A stretch of 18,710 bases of DNA from Cyanothece sp. UBA12306 (GCA_003448685.1 DLXW01000100.1:1-18710); one strand, 5' to 3'. Numbered from the stretch's first letter, positions 1 to 7,564 are shown. Numbers and translations: made by a program. The notes: generated by a model from the sequence alone, not told the origin.

Positions 1-140
1 CTTTTAAGGGGGGTAAATATGTGGAAGAAATCAATAACCGATTGAAAGTTTTAAAACGTTGCGGTTTTGGTTTTATAAATGTCAATAACTTCAAAAATAG
101 AGCTTTATTATTCTGGCATTTGACTAATAGTTTAGCATAG
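1..140 (+). CDS. 3' end of an ISL3-type transposase (cut by window edge)
   Basis: Reading from base 3 gives 45 residues before a TAG at 138-140. They contain YVEEINNRLKVLKRCGFGF followed by NFKNRALLFW, which resembles the extreme C-terminus of ISL3-family DDE transposases (a pattern like EGxNNKIKxxKRxGYGFRNFxNFRLR). The rest of the gene lies left of the window, so it cannot be said whether the element is complete. I saw no clear terminal inverted repeat just after the stop. The assignment rests on recognising a short C-terminal motif. It marks the left edge of the nif region as a site of past insertion. Confidence 0.6.
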   Translation, partial: FKGGKYVEEINNRLKVLKRCGFGFINVNNFKNRALLFWHLTNSLA

Positions 141-167
141 TATGTACTGTAGAACCCAAATCATACC

Positions 168-267
168 AAATCTGGTTATCACAGGTTTATTATAGACCCT
201 TGTAGGGATTTAACACTGTTAAATCCTTCTCCTGATTTTCTCACAACAGCAACTATGGACATAATAG
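168..267. repeat. 100-bp direct repeat, copy 1
   Basis: This block matches 292-391 at a constant offset of 124 bp. The first 66 bp (168-233) match with a single C/T difference, the last 19 bp (249-267) match exactly, and the 15 bp between them (234-248) are unrelated to the equivalent 15 bp of copy 2. It contains a perfect 10-bp-arm palindrome at 206-226 (GGATTTAACA, C, TGTTAAATCC). It probably belongs to a dispersed cyanobacterial intergenic repeat. Confidence 0.85.
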
Positions 268-283
268 TATTATGTCCCTACAA
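200..283. repeat. MITE-like palindromic element
   Basis: The segment is bounded by TTGTAGGG (200-207) and its exact reverse complement CCCTACAA (276-283). It encloses two perfect palindromes with single-base centres: 206-226, and 257-277 (GGACATAATA, G, TATTATGTCC). It has no coding capacity. The structure is that of a small foldback or miniature inverted-repeat element, but I see no target-site duplication, so mobility is inference. Confidence 0.55.
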
Positions 284-291
284 ATAATAAT

Positions 292-391
292 AAATCTGGT
301 TATCATAGGTTTATTATAGACCCTTGTAGGGATTTAACACTGTTAAATCCTTCTCCTCGAAATGCTTGTTAAGCAACTATGGACATAATAG
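292..391. repeat. 100-bp direct repeat, copy 2
   Basis: This is the second copy of the block at 168-267. It keeps the 206-226 palindrome (here 330-350) but carries a different 15-bp core (358-372), part of which forms its own small hairpin (TGCTT, GTT, AAGCA at 363-375). It lacks the right half of the second palindrome. It ends 3 bp before the GAGG ribosome-binding site of the DUF29 gene, so it may also hold that gene's promoter. Confidence 0.85.
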
Positions 392-405
392 CATGAGGTA
401 CTTTC

Positions 406-834
406 ATGAATTTGTATGAAACAGATATTAATGAATGGGTAGAACAACAAATCAAGTTAATTAAACAAAAACAATATGAACAAGTAGACTGGGACAATAT
501 TATTGAGGAAATAGAAGACTTGAGTAAACGGGAACGGGATAAATTTCTCTCAGCTATTCGTTTAGTAATTCATCATCTCCTAAAATGGGAATATCAACCA
601 GAAAAACGTTCTGATTCTTGGTTAATTACTATTCGTCGAGAAAGAAATAACATTACATTCTATTTAGAAGAAACTCCATCTTTAAAAAAATATTGGACTG
701 GGATAGAATTCAAGAGAAACTATCGCCGTGCAAAAGCAGATGCAGTCAACGAAACAGGTTTATCTGAGTGGGATTTTCCTGAAAATTGTCCCTATTCTAT
801 CGAACAAATACAATCTAATTGGTTACCTAATTAG
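406..834 (+). CDS. DUF29 family protein
   Basis: The 142-aa protein opens with LYETDINEWVEQQ, continues with WDNIIEEIEDLSKRERDKFLSAI and then a HHLLKWEYQPEKRSDSW segment. This is the order of conserved blocks in the DUF29 family (an LYexDf..W start, a D..n..EEI..L block, then HLLK). Family members are usually about 140-150 aa, so it looks complete. No enzymatic function is established for DUF29; such genes are abundant and often multicopy in cyanobacteria. The ATG is preceded by GAGG at 395-398, seven bases away. It converges on the broken gene on the other strand and their stop codons overlap (831-834). A role in nitrogen fixation is not indicated. Confidence 0.85.
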   Translation: MNLYETDINEWVEQQIKLIKQKQYEQVDWDNIIEEIEDLSKRERDKFLSAIRLVIHHLLKWEYQPEKRSDSWLITIRRERNNITFYLEETPSLKKYWTGIEFKRNYRRAKADAVNETGLSEWDFPENCPYSIEQIQSNWLPN

Positions 835-2806
835 TCAATAGTTAATAACCATTGTTCAACTAATTCTGCATCAGATATTTTACCTGATAAAGTATAATTT
901 TCTTTTGCTTGTAATAATAAGCTTTTAGCTTCTTGTAAATCTTGATTAACCACAGAAATATGACCTAAACCTGACTGTGAAGCGGCTATTTCTTCAAGAT
1001 TATTGGCTGATTTTGCTAACTCTAATGCTTGGTAATATTGTCTTTTTGCTTCTGCTATCATTCCCAAATAAACATACATATCTCCCAACAATCTATGAAT
1101 GATCGCAGTTTTAGAATCTTGTTTGACTAAACTTTCTAAAACATTTGCTGAATCTAAAAATAACTTTTGATTTTGATTAACATAAATATCAAATAAAATC
1201 AATGCTTTTGCTTCATCACTGACATCTTCTGTTTTAACTAAGTCAACTTCTTTTTGTATTTCATCACCAATTACAGAGGGTATTCTACTTAATTTAACCT
1301 GGTAGACAATAGAATTACTATTAGTTGGTTTAACAAATAATTGATCAGGGACTTTAGGACGAAAAGGAGAACCATCGTAAACAATTTTAGTATCATTAAC
1401 TATCTTTTCCCAGACTATCTATTCTCCCACTTTAATTGTAACCTGATAAGAATTTATTCCTGTAATTGATGGCCATATCAACTGAGGTTTATCACCCATA
1501 ATTTCAGTTGTATATTGATAATTACCTTGTAATAACTCAGCAAAAATATTGCTAACTCTCGGTTCAGTAGTACGTGCCCCTGGACAAATATTTTTGAGTC
1601 CATAAATAGTTCCAGGTAAGATCTATTTAATTTTTTTATTATCAGCACATCTTACTTTAAAAACTGCATTTTCAGATAACTTAATTAGATCTCCTAAATT
1701 AATAATCATTCCTGGGTTAACAGGGCAAAATTTTTGAGTGTCTTTTCGTTTAATAGTTACCTCTCCCTTAACTTCTAAAATACGCGCAGCTTCTGCGCTA
1801 ATCCATAAATATTCTTCTGGACTGCGAATATCTCCGTAGATGATACAATCATTCCAATATTCTAACGCTGCTTTAGTCTCATTTTGTCCTTCTAAAACTT
1901 GTGCTAAAAGACAATAAGCTGCACCTTTATCTCCATATAAACCTTTTGCTTCAGTCAATAATAATTTTGCTTCAATATAACGTTTTAAACCTAAATTTGC
2001 CCAACCCAAATTTTTATAAATAGCATATTTTAGTTTTTTGAATTATTATAATTAGATAAAGCTTGTTCAAATTGATTATTTTGATAATGTTGTAATCCTT
2101 GCTGATTAAAATGAGTACCAATTAGTCCAAAATTCTCATGAATAAAGACTAAAATAATCACTAAAACCAAAGAAATAAATGAACTTATAAAGTTATATTT
2201 GTCCGCAAATAAGTTGTTTTTTTGCTCAAAATAATTTCTTATTTTCTGTCCTATTGGGGTTAATTTACTATTAGTTAATAACGTTAAAAAAGTAGGAATA
2301 ATAATAGATAAAGCACTTAACTGATCAATTCCTCCACTGAGAATACGAGGAACCGCATCAATAATCAAACTAAGAGAAATTCCTAAACAAATTAAAGTTA
2401 ATCCATTCCATAACCAATCAGATTTTTGCCAAAAATTTTGAGCAGAAGGACTTTCCCAATTCCACCACCAAGAATCCGGTGAAAAAGGGACAATTTCTTT
2501 CCACTGGTGATACTCTTTTAAAGTAACAATATAATCTTTTTTGTTGCGCAATCTTTGATCATAATCAGTCAATTTATGTATAATTGAAGTAGACCGATTA
2601 TCAATTAACTTTATTTTTTCTTGTATCCTATCTCGTAATAATAAAACCTTAAGAACTTGCTCAGAACAGGGTGAAGTTGTTGTCTCTAGTTCCCGCAAAA
2701 AATTATCGTACTGTTGCCACAAAAAGTTTAATTTAGCTGGAGGGGAGAACATCTGTTCATCCCCCTGAAAGTTAGAAGCAAAAACACTTGTCCAAATTTC
2801 CCACAC
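831..2806 (-). pseudogene. Membrane/TPR/FecR-like protein gene, broken by one frameshift and two TAG stops
   Basis: Three minus-strand reading frames (2030-2806, 1623-2009, 831-1202) form one protein of about 658 aa. The N-terminal part has a polar segment and three hydrophobic helices (about residues 133-160, 163-180, 205-225), then TPR-like repeats. The middle resembles a FecR-like domain (VTIKRKDTQKFCPVNPG, then GDLIKLSENAVFKVRC). A beta-rich segment and another TPR-like helix pair follow. The first and second frames join by a -1 shift at the run of six A's at 2034-2039. The second and third are the same frame, separated only by TAG codons at 1623-1625 and 1419-1421; the reading around both remains protein-like. 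An ATG at 2752 behind a G-rich stretch is an alternative start to the GTG at 2806. Three lesions make a pseudogene the simplest reading. Confidence 0.75.
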
Positions 2807-2888
2807 TCCCTACAATCCTCATTGCTTCTAGAACAATATTCCATTAAAAGTATGACTTATAGTAATCGCCTTACTTCTAACATAAATT

Positions 2889-3287
2889 CTAGCTACGGGG
2901 ACAAGTTTCTAAATCTTTAGTTACAGAATCTTGTAACTTTAATCCAATCCAACTATCAATTTGCTGGAGATCAAATCCCACCCGACAAACATCATTAACT
3001 TGAATTAAAGGACGACGAATTAAGAGAGGATCAGCTATCATTAAATTAAGAGCAGTTTCCTCATCTAATTGACTAGGAATAATCTCACCTGATTTGATGC
3101 GAGGTGCTGTTGGATTAAACCAGTCTTGAATTGGTCTTGTGCCAAAAAATTGGCGTAAACGTTCCACTGTCCAAGGAGTAGTTAATAAGTTATGAACTTG
3201 GAGATCATGTCCAGCATCCAGAAGTAAATTCTTCTGTTTTGTGTTGTTAATACAACCAGGTTTTTCGTAAAAAATAACGTTAGCCAT
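2889..3287 (-). CDS. Nitrogenase-associated protein, ArsC/Spx-like thioredoxin fold
   Basis: The 132-aa product begins VIFYEKPGCINNTKQKNLL, the ArsC/Spx-type active-site loop with one cysteine (Cys12) and no CxxC. It continues with W..E.LR.FFG and the LLIRRPLIQV strand that is conserved in this fold. This combination matches the nitrogenase-associated subfamily of ArsC-like proteins found in nif clusters. The biochemical role is not established; arsenate reduction should not be assumed. Its ATG lies inside the end of the upstream ferredoxin gene (8-nt overlap), which implies translational coupling. It is the last recognisable gene of the minus-strand nif arm; about 80 bp separate it from the broken TPR gene. 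Confidence 0.85.
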   Translation of the reverse strand: MANVIFYEKPGCINNTKQKNLLLDAGHDLQVHNLLTTPWTVERLRQFFGTRPIQDWFNPTAPRIKSGEIIPSQLDEETALNLMIADPLLIRRPLIQVNDVCRVGFDLQQIDSWIGLKLQDSVTKDLETCPRS

Positions 3288-3876
3288 TGTTGTTTACCGA
3301 TTGTAAATAATGGTCACGGAGCAAGTTGTCAATAGTTTTAGGATTTGGTTTACTGCACTTAGCTTTACCAGGCATTAGAATCATGTTAGGAGCTTTACTA
3401 CAACGCTTCTGACAACTAGTTTTTTCAATTTTGACAGAATCTTGTAAACCTAAACGTGTTAAGGTTTTTTCCAATTCTTGGTAGAGTTTTTTGCCTCCAT
3501 TTTTGGCACAATCTGACTTATTGCACAACAGAATTTTGCCTTTTTTCTGGCAATTTGATGGAGCAGTTGCCACAGATTGTGTATTTTGATTATCCTTACA
3601 CTCTAGGCTACAACTTAAGCGATTTACTTGAAAAGCCTTAAGCTTAAATTGACTAAAACTGCCTTTAAATTTCTGTTCACCTGATACCTGAATCCAATCT
3701 CCAGCAGCTAAACCAGTTCCTAAAGAACCCCGTAAACCTTTATCAAGTTTAATCCGCAATTCCCGTTGATCAATAGACAGTCGAAGGGATTTTAACTGAC
3801 CATTAGGCTTACTAATAAAACCGAGAAATTGACCTTCTAATTGAAAGGATAAAGCTTGGTAATGTACTGAATCCAT
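3280..3876 (-). CDS. (2Fe-2S) thioredoxin-like ferredoxin domain protein
   Basis: The 198-aa protein has two parts. Residues about 1-90 are beta-rich with an OB-fold flavour (LRLSIDQRELRIKL, then GDWIQVSGEQKF and FKLKAF). Residues about 113-192 begin KILLCNKSDC and later carry SCQKRCSKAPN, giving Cys118, Cys123, Cys155 and Cys159, the C-x4-C plus C-x3-C layout of thioredoxin-like [2Fe-2S] ferredoxins. Cys174 and Cys109 are extra. A GGAG at 3887-3890 precedes the ATG. It lies between nifT and the ArsC-like gene and overlaps the latter by 8 nt, so it is probably cotranscribed with nif genes. An electron-transfer or Fe-S role in nitrogenase maturation is inference; the N-terminal fold is tentative. 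Confidence 0.8.
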   Translation of the reverse strand: MDSVHYQALSFQLEGQFLGFISKPNGQLKSLRLSIDQRELRIKLDKGLRGSLGTGLAAGDWIQVSGEQKFKGSFSQFKLKAFQVNRLSCSLECKDNQNTQSVATAPSNCQKKGKILLCNKSDCAKNGGKKLYQELEKTLTRLGLQDSVKIEKTSCQKRCSKAPNMILMPGKAKCSKPNPKTIDNLLRDHYLQSVNNNG

Positions 3877-3915
3877 AATTAAATTCTCCGTGACTAATTA
3901 AAGTAAAGAGTGGAT

Positions 3916-3973
3916 AGTAAACAGTAAACAGTCAACAGCCAAACTATTAACTGGTAACTTTTAACTGTTTACT
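3916..3973. repeat. Heptad array with facing inverted arm, nifT-ferredoxin gap
   Basis: GTAAACA-type units run from 3917 to 3937 (two perfect, one GTCAACA). AGTAAACAGT at 3916-3925 has an exact reverse complement, ACTGTTTACT, at 3964-3973, so the gap can fold into a stem on either strand. It is a minus-arm counterpart of the arrays in the plus arm. Confidence 0.75.
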
Positions 3974-3981
3974 AAAAACTG

Positions 3982-4182
3982 TTAAAGTTTTGTAGCTTGA
4001 AGGGTTTGTGGCAACTTAGTGTCATCGTTTAGATTAGGAAATTTTAATTCCCAACCATTAGCTAAAGTCAAAACTTTTCCTTGATCAATAACCTCTTCTT
4101 TCACCACAACTTCTTCCAAGTCCTTTTTAGGAACATAAACAGATAACTGTCCCGATTCACTGCGACTTAACATAACTTTCAT
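3982..4182 (-). CDS. nifT: NifT/FixU family protein
   Basis: The 66-aa protein MKVMLSRSESGQLSVYVPKKDLEE ends in a TLANGWELKFP block. This is the characteristic small NifT/FixU fold (about 65-75 aa). Function is poorly defined; NifT is widespread in nif clusters, and in organisms tested its loss has little effect on nitrogenase activity. I use the ATG at 4182 rather than a TTG two codons upstream, because the family begins MKV. It follows nifZ by 49 nt and fits the nifV-nifZ-nifT order known in other cyanobacteria. Confidence 0.92.
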   Translation of the reverse strand: MKVMLSRSESGQLSVYVPKKDLEEVVVKEEVIDQGKVLTLANGWELKFPNLNDDTKLPQTLQATKL

Positions 4183-4221
4183 AACCAACCCCCAGAGAGT
4201 AACTAATGAACACTGAACAAT

Positions 4222-4235
4222 TTATCAATTATCAA
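4222..4235. repeat. Two TTATCAA heptads over the nifZ stop
   Basis: Two perfect TTATCAA units (TTGATAA on the coding strand) lie across the end of nifZ, and the TGA stop of nifZ (4232-4234) lies inside one of them. This is a minimal array of the same family as those elsewhere in the window. Confidence 0.55.
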
Positions 4236-4570
4236 TAATTCCGACTTGCAACTTCGGTCTTATCAACGGAAGAACCGCCCTTTGAATTGACAGTTTCGGG
4301 TGGATTATCGACAGATTCTAATTCCTTACGACGACAACCAACGACCAAACCACTTTCAAGAAAATGTACTGCATAAATATAGTACATTTGCAGATAAGTC
4401 CCAATGCTAATCACATAACCAACATCGCCTTTTTTAGCTAAAGTTTGGCCTACTTCCTTACCAGGAAAAGTTCCATCATTCCGAATCATTTTACGTAGAC
4501 GGACTTTTTCCTCCATTTCAAAAGCTGGAGGATCATTCAATTCCATTTCGCCAGGGTTATACAATCCCAT
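4232..4570 (-). CDS. nifZ: NifZ, nitrogenase maturation protein
   Basis: The 112-aa protein has the NifZ core: FEMEEKVRLRKMIRNDGTFPG, then GDVGYVISIGTYLQ, then YIYAVHFLESGLVVGCRRKEL. In other diazotrophs NifZ helps maturation of the MoFe protein, notably formation of the second P-cluster. The conserved core ends near residue 86; the last 25 residues are polar and probably disordered. The ATG lies 14 nt inside the end of nifV, with a strong AGGAGAG ribosome-binding site (minus strand, 4577-4583), so translation is coupled to nifV. It is followed by nifT. Confidence 0.93.
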   Translation of the reverse strand: MGLYNPGEMELNDPPAFEMEEKVRLRKMIRNDGTFPGKEVGQTLAKKGDVGYVISIGTYLQMYYIYAVHFLESGLVVGCRRKELESVDNPPETVNSKGGSSVDKTEVASRNY

Positions 4571-5690
4571 GGGACACTCTCCTATTAGGTACTAAATCAA
4601 GTAATTCGTCAACCGTTAAGCTGCGTTTCATCTGAATCGACAAATTTCGTACTGCTTCGAGGACAAATTGGGCTTCCTCACGGTCCAAAGTAACCCCATG
4701 TTGTCCGAGTACATTAGAAACTAAATGCCGTCCAGAATGTTTACCCACCACTAAATGCCTTTTTCCGCCGATTTCCTCAGGAGAAAAAGGTTCATAGGTT
4801 TGGGGATTTTTGAGGACTCCGTGGGCATGAATTCCCGATTCATGGGCAAAAGCATTATCCCCAACAATTGCCTTCCAAGGAGGAAGCTGACACCCTGAAG
4901 CGGTTACCACCAATTGGGATAGTTCCCGGAAACGGCGGGTATTAATGCCCAATTTCACCTGATATAGCTGCTTCAAGGCCATAACCATTTCTTCTAAAGC
5001 CGCATTACCCGCCCGTTCCCCCAACCCATTAACTGTGGTGTTGACGGAAGTTGCCCCCGCTTGCAACCCAGCCAAAGCATTAGCCGTTGCTAGACCAAAA
5101 TCATTGTGGGTGTGCATTTCGATCGGGATAGACAACCCCTGAACTAATTTACCAACTTTTTGGGCCGTAGTAGCTGGATTAAGAATCCCTACTGTATCGC
5201 AAAAACGAAACCGAGAAGCACCCCAATCTTGGGCATAACCAGCCACATCGAGTAAAAATGTTTCATCAGCCCTAGAAGAGTCTTCCGCGCCTACAGAGAC
5301 AAATAAACCATGATCCAAGGCAAAATTGATACTATTATGTAGCCTTTGTAAAACTAAGTTACAATTACCTTGAAACTTGGCTTTAATTTGTACTTCGGAC
5401 ACAGGAATAGAAATATGTACTCGAGTCAGGCCACAGGCGATCGAAGCCTCGAGATCCGATCTAACGGCTCTGTTCCAACCGAGAAGGGCAGTTTTTAGAC
5501 CTAAATGGGCAATAGTAGTAATGGCTTGAGCCTCATTTCCTCCCATAGCGGGAATACCTACTTCCAATTCAGGAATACCCATAGTATCCATTAATACTGC
5601 TAGGGAGATTTTTTCTTCAGGCGAAAAGACAATCCCCGCAGCCTGTTCTCCATCTCGGAGAGTCGTATCATTGATGTGAATCTGCTCCAT
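4557..5690 (-). CDS. nifV: NifV, homocitrate synthase
   Basis: The 377-aa enzyme condenses acetyl-CoA with 2-oxoglutarate to homocitrate, the organic ligand of FeMo-cofactor. Visible motifs are NDTTLRDGEQ (residues 7-16, HMGL-like catalytic and metal region), HTHND (193-197, metal ligands), GERAGNAALEE (224-234), HESGIHAHG (283-291) and GKHSGR (316-321). Length and motif order fit NifV; alpha-isopropylmalate synthases are longer because they carry a C-terminal regulatory domain that is absent here. The location between small nif ORFs and nifZ also favours NifV over LeuA. It starts at an ATG with AAGG just upstream, 51 nt after the DUF2949 gene, and overlaps nifZ by 14 nt. Confidence 0.95.
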   Translation of the reverse strand: MEQIHINDTTLRDGEQAAGIVFSPEEKISLAVLMDTMGIPELEVGIPAMGGNEAQAITTIAHLGLKTALLGWNRAVRSDLEASIACGLTRVHISIPVSEVQIKAKFQGNCNLVLQRLHNSINFALDHGLFVSVGAEDSSRADETFLLDVAGYAQDWGASRFRFCDTVGILNPATTAQKVGKLVQGLSIPIEMHTHNDFGLATANALAGLQAGATSVNTTVNGLGERAGNAALEEMVMALKQLYQVKLGINTRRFRELSQLVVTASGCQLPPWKAIVGDNAFAHESGIHAHGVLKNPQTYEPFSPEEIGGKRHLVVGKHSGRHLVSNVLGQHGVTLDREEAQFVLEAVRNLSIQMKRSLTVDELLDLVPNRRVSHGIV

Positions 5691-5741
5691 TGAACCTTGA
5701 ACTCCTCGACAAATTAAGACAAAAATTTGTTAAAATACCTT

Positions 5742-5954
5742 TTAGGGAAATTGAAATTGAATTTGAGAATCAAGCCAGTCCCAAATTCTTTGTAGTTGTA
5801 CTTGGGAGATTAAGCCATATTGCCAAAGCAACATCGGGATTGGATCTCCAGGAGATTGGCGGTTGTTGAGGGCAACCTTGAGGTCATCTCTAGACAGGTC
5901 TAGTTCCTGTTGTAGAAATTGACTGAATTCTTGAGAAATTGAATTGAATTCCAT
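5742..5954 (-). CDS. DUF2949 family small protein
   Basis: The 70-aa protein has FSQFLQQELDLSRDDLKVAL followed by DPIPMLLWQYGLISQVQLQRIWDWL. This matches the cyanobacterial DUF2949 family, whose hallmark is a P-M-x-LWQYGL-x-x-x-x-QL block before a WL end. No function is known. It sits between the Asr1405-like gene and nifV; comparable small ORFs occur at this place in Anabaena-type nif clusters, so a nif-linked role is likely but unproven. There is no clear ribosome-binding site. The start region (minus strand, 5941-5964) is repeated almost exactly at 7565-7588 in the nifP-nifB gap. Confidence 0.8.
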   Translation of the reverse strand: MEFNSISQEFSQFLQQELDLSRDDLKVALNNRQSPGDPIPMLLWQYGLISQVQLQRIWDWLDSQIQFQFP

Positions 5955-5964
5955 GACAGCACTG
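5941..5964. repeat. 24-bp block shared with the nifP-nifB gap, copy A
   Basis: Twenty-three of 24 bases are identical to 7565-7588. This copy spans the start codon of the DUF2949 gene (ATG at 5954-5952 on the minus strand). The single difference changes that ATG to ACG in the other copy. Confidence 0.8.
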
Positions 5965-6098
5965 AAAAACTAGGATTCACCACACTTCTGACAGAAGTAA
6001 AGGGTTGGGCAATACGCACAAGGCGAGATAATTTTTTGAGATCCGGTTGCTTAGGATCATTGGGACTAGGGAAATATTTAGATTAAGAAACAATGCTC

Positions 6099-6377
6099 TT
6101 AGTCCTGGTAGGACTTTGCTGGGTTGGGTTCGACAGTTTCCCAGCAGCGTTGCAGCCAGTCTATCAATTCTTGACGAGACGCGATCGCCTGATAAACAGT
6201 GCTTCGCAAGAGAATGGCCTGAAGACCATGTTCAATTTCTACCCAAAGAGAGCCATCTTCGAGACACCAACAAGGGATCATCAATTCTTGAAGACGATGG
6301 TGTACTAACCAACGGTCATAGCGAGAAATTTTCTCAACTTGACTGATTAACGCATCGGAATCGGATGGTCTAATCAT
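6099..6377 (-). CDS. Asr1405/Asl0597-like small protein
   Basis: The frame runs upstream into nifP, but the ATG at 6377, 16 nt after the nifP stop, gives a sensible 92-aa protein beginning MIRPSDSDALISQVEKISRYDRW. It contains LMIPCWCLEDGSLWVEI with two cysteines close together (CWC) and ends with a helical ELIDWLQRCW. Position directly after nifP, and general composition, match the Asr1405 family named from Anabaena; this is recognition, not alignment. No function is known. A small palindrome (AGTCCT, GGT, AGGACT) at 6101-6115 lies over its last codons, with no T-run, so it is not a typical terminator. Confidence 0.65.
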   Translation of the reverse strand: MIRPSDSDALISQVEKISRYDRWLVHHRLQELMIPCWCLEDGSLWVEIEHGLQAILLRSTVYQAIASRQELIDWLQRCWETVEPNPAKSYQD

Positions 6378-6393
6378 AATTGTAAGGGCAAGG

Positions 6394-7125
6394 TTAGTGT
6401 GTGTTTTGTATCTTTTGTTCCAATCGCTCAATTCGATCAACTAAAGCGCGGATCATTTGAGCTTCTACATCGGGTAATTTTCCGTGTTCCAAGGGACAAC
6501 CACGGCCACTACGGGAAATAACCCGACCTGGTACTCCCACTACAGTGCAGTCACTAGGAACATGACTCAGGACAATGGAACCCGCACCAATACGGACATG
6601 ATCCCCAATAGTAAGATTACCTAGAACTTTGGCTCCGGCTCCCACCACTACATTGTTTCCCAAAGTAGGATGACGTTTACCGACTTCTTTTCCTGTCCCC
6701 CCAAGGGTGACATTTTGGTAAATCAAACAATTATCACCGATAATAGCCGTCTCTCCGATGACTACCCCCATCCCGTGGTCGATAAATACACCTTGGCCAA
6801 TAGTGGCTCCAGGATGGATTTCGATCCCAGTCAAAAATCGCCCTAAATGGGAGATAAAACGAGGAAAGAAAGGTATTTGACGATTCCAAAGCAAGTGGGA
6901 GAAGCGATGTAGGGCTAAAGCGTGTAACCCTGGATAACAACAAAGTACTTCTAACCAATTACGTGCTGCGGGATCTCTTCTAAAGATAATCTGAAAATCT
7001 TGATTGAGAGTTTCCCAAAGAGTTAGAGTTCGAGAAGGAACTTCCGTTAAATTAGTAGTCGAGGCTTCTAGATGACGGCCTCGACTGCTAGAAAGGTTGT
7101 GTCTAAGCGGTATGGATCCAAACAT
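6394..7125 (-). CDS. nifP: NifP, serine O-acetyltransferase (CysE family)
   Basis: The 243-aa enzyme acetylates L-serine with acetyl-CoA, the step before cysteine synthesis; the nif-linked copy is thought to supply the cysteine that NifS uses for Fe-S clusters. Residues 38-60 (the [11 protein letters not shown] block at 51-61) and 100-200 are typical. The left-handed beta-helix has hexapeptide repeats ([19 protein letters not shown]), the catalytic-type His117 in IDHG, Glu102 in the position of the E. coli Asp143, GGTG at 142-145 and His152 in RHP. The first 35 residues are polar and not conserved, and no other Met is available before residue 118. It is the first gene of the minus arm, diverging from nifB. 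Genomic context separates it from a housekeeping cysE. Confidence 0.9.
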   Translation of the reverse strand: MFGSIPLRHNLSSSRGRHLEASTTNLTEVPSRTLTLWETLNQDFQIIFRRDPAARNWLEVLCCYPGLHALALHRFSHLLWNRQIPFFPRFISHLGRFLTGIEIHPGATIGQGVFIDHGMGVVIGETAIIGDNCLIYQNVTLGGTGKEVGKRHPTLGNNVVVGAGAKVLGNLTIGDHVRIGAGSIVLSHVPSDCTVVGVPGRVISRSGRGCPLEHGKLPDVEAQMIRALVDRIERLEQKIQNTH

Positions 7126-7135
7126 TAAATTCCGT
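7123..7135 (-). promoter_or_regulatory. Start-codon motif ACGGAATTTAATG of nifP
   Basis: The 13 bases ending in the nifP ATG are identical to those ending in the nifB ATG except for one T/C. There is no purine-rich Shine-Dalgarno sequence here. The shared context may be a translational or operator element. Confidence 0.5.
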
Positions 7136-7441
7136 GGTTCTACATAGACTTAGTTGTTATGCTTATACCAAGTCGCCTTTTTGTTTTCCTCGTCAGTGGG
7201 GTGAGTCAAGTTAGTCAAACTAATTAAGACTACACTCAACTTGAATAAATCCCATTATGTAGGGTTTTGAGCCATCAAAAAAAAACTTTTTGGATCGAGG
7301 TACGAGTATTTTTTCTAGAGGGTACAGGTATTTATTGGTAGGGGGAATCACATTTATGTACTCAGGGTTAATGCGAGTCATAATCAGGTTTTATCCCCAA
7401 TTCAAACCCTATTTTTTAGACGGCTATTGAGAACTCAGGGA

Positions 7442-7456
7442 TCTAGGTAACCTAGA
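7442..7456. promoter_or_regulatory. 15-bp perfect palindrome TCTAGGTAACCTAGA
   Basis: Arms TCTAGGT and ACCTAGA are exact reverse complements around a single A. The size suits a dimeric DNA-binding protein. It lies about 320 bp from the nifP start and 610 bp from the nifB start. Which protein would bind is unknown. Confidence 0.4.
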
Positions 7457-7564
7457 AGGCTGAAACCTTGATTTAATCAGCTTTTGAACGAGTTTTGTTT
7501 TGGGTTAGAGAAAGGTTCTGAGTTTAAGCCAGAATCCCCCCAAAAAAATGTTACATTGGATACA

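Noticed and set aside
3456..3641. Plus-strand 61-aa frame
   Set aside because: It lies antisense inside the ferredoxin-domain gene and has no supporting features.
6047..6346. Two plus-strand frames over the Asr1405-like gene
   Set aside because: They are opposite a gene that fits its operon; their composition is unlike a conserved protein and no context supports them.
6378..6440. Upstream start of the Asr1405-like gene inside nifP
   Set aside because: The ATG at 6377 just after the nifP stop gives a standard small protein; the extra 21 residues are out-of-frame nifP sequence.
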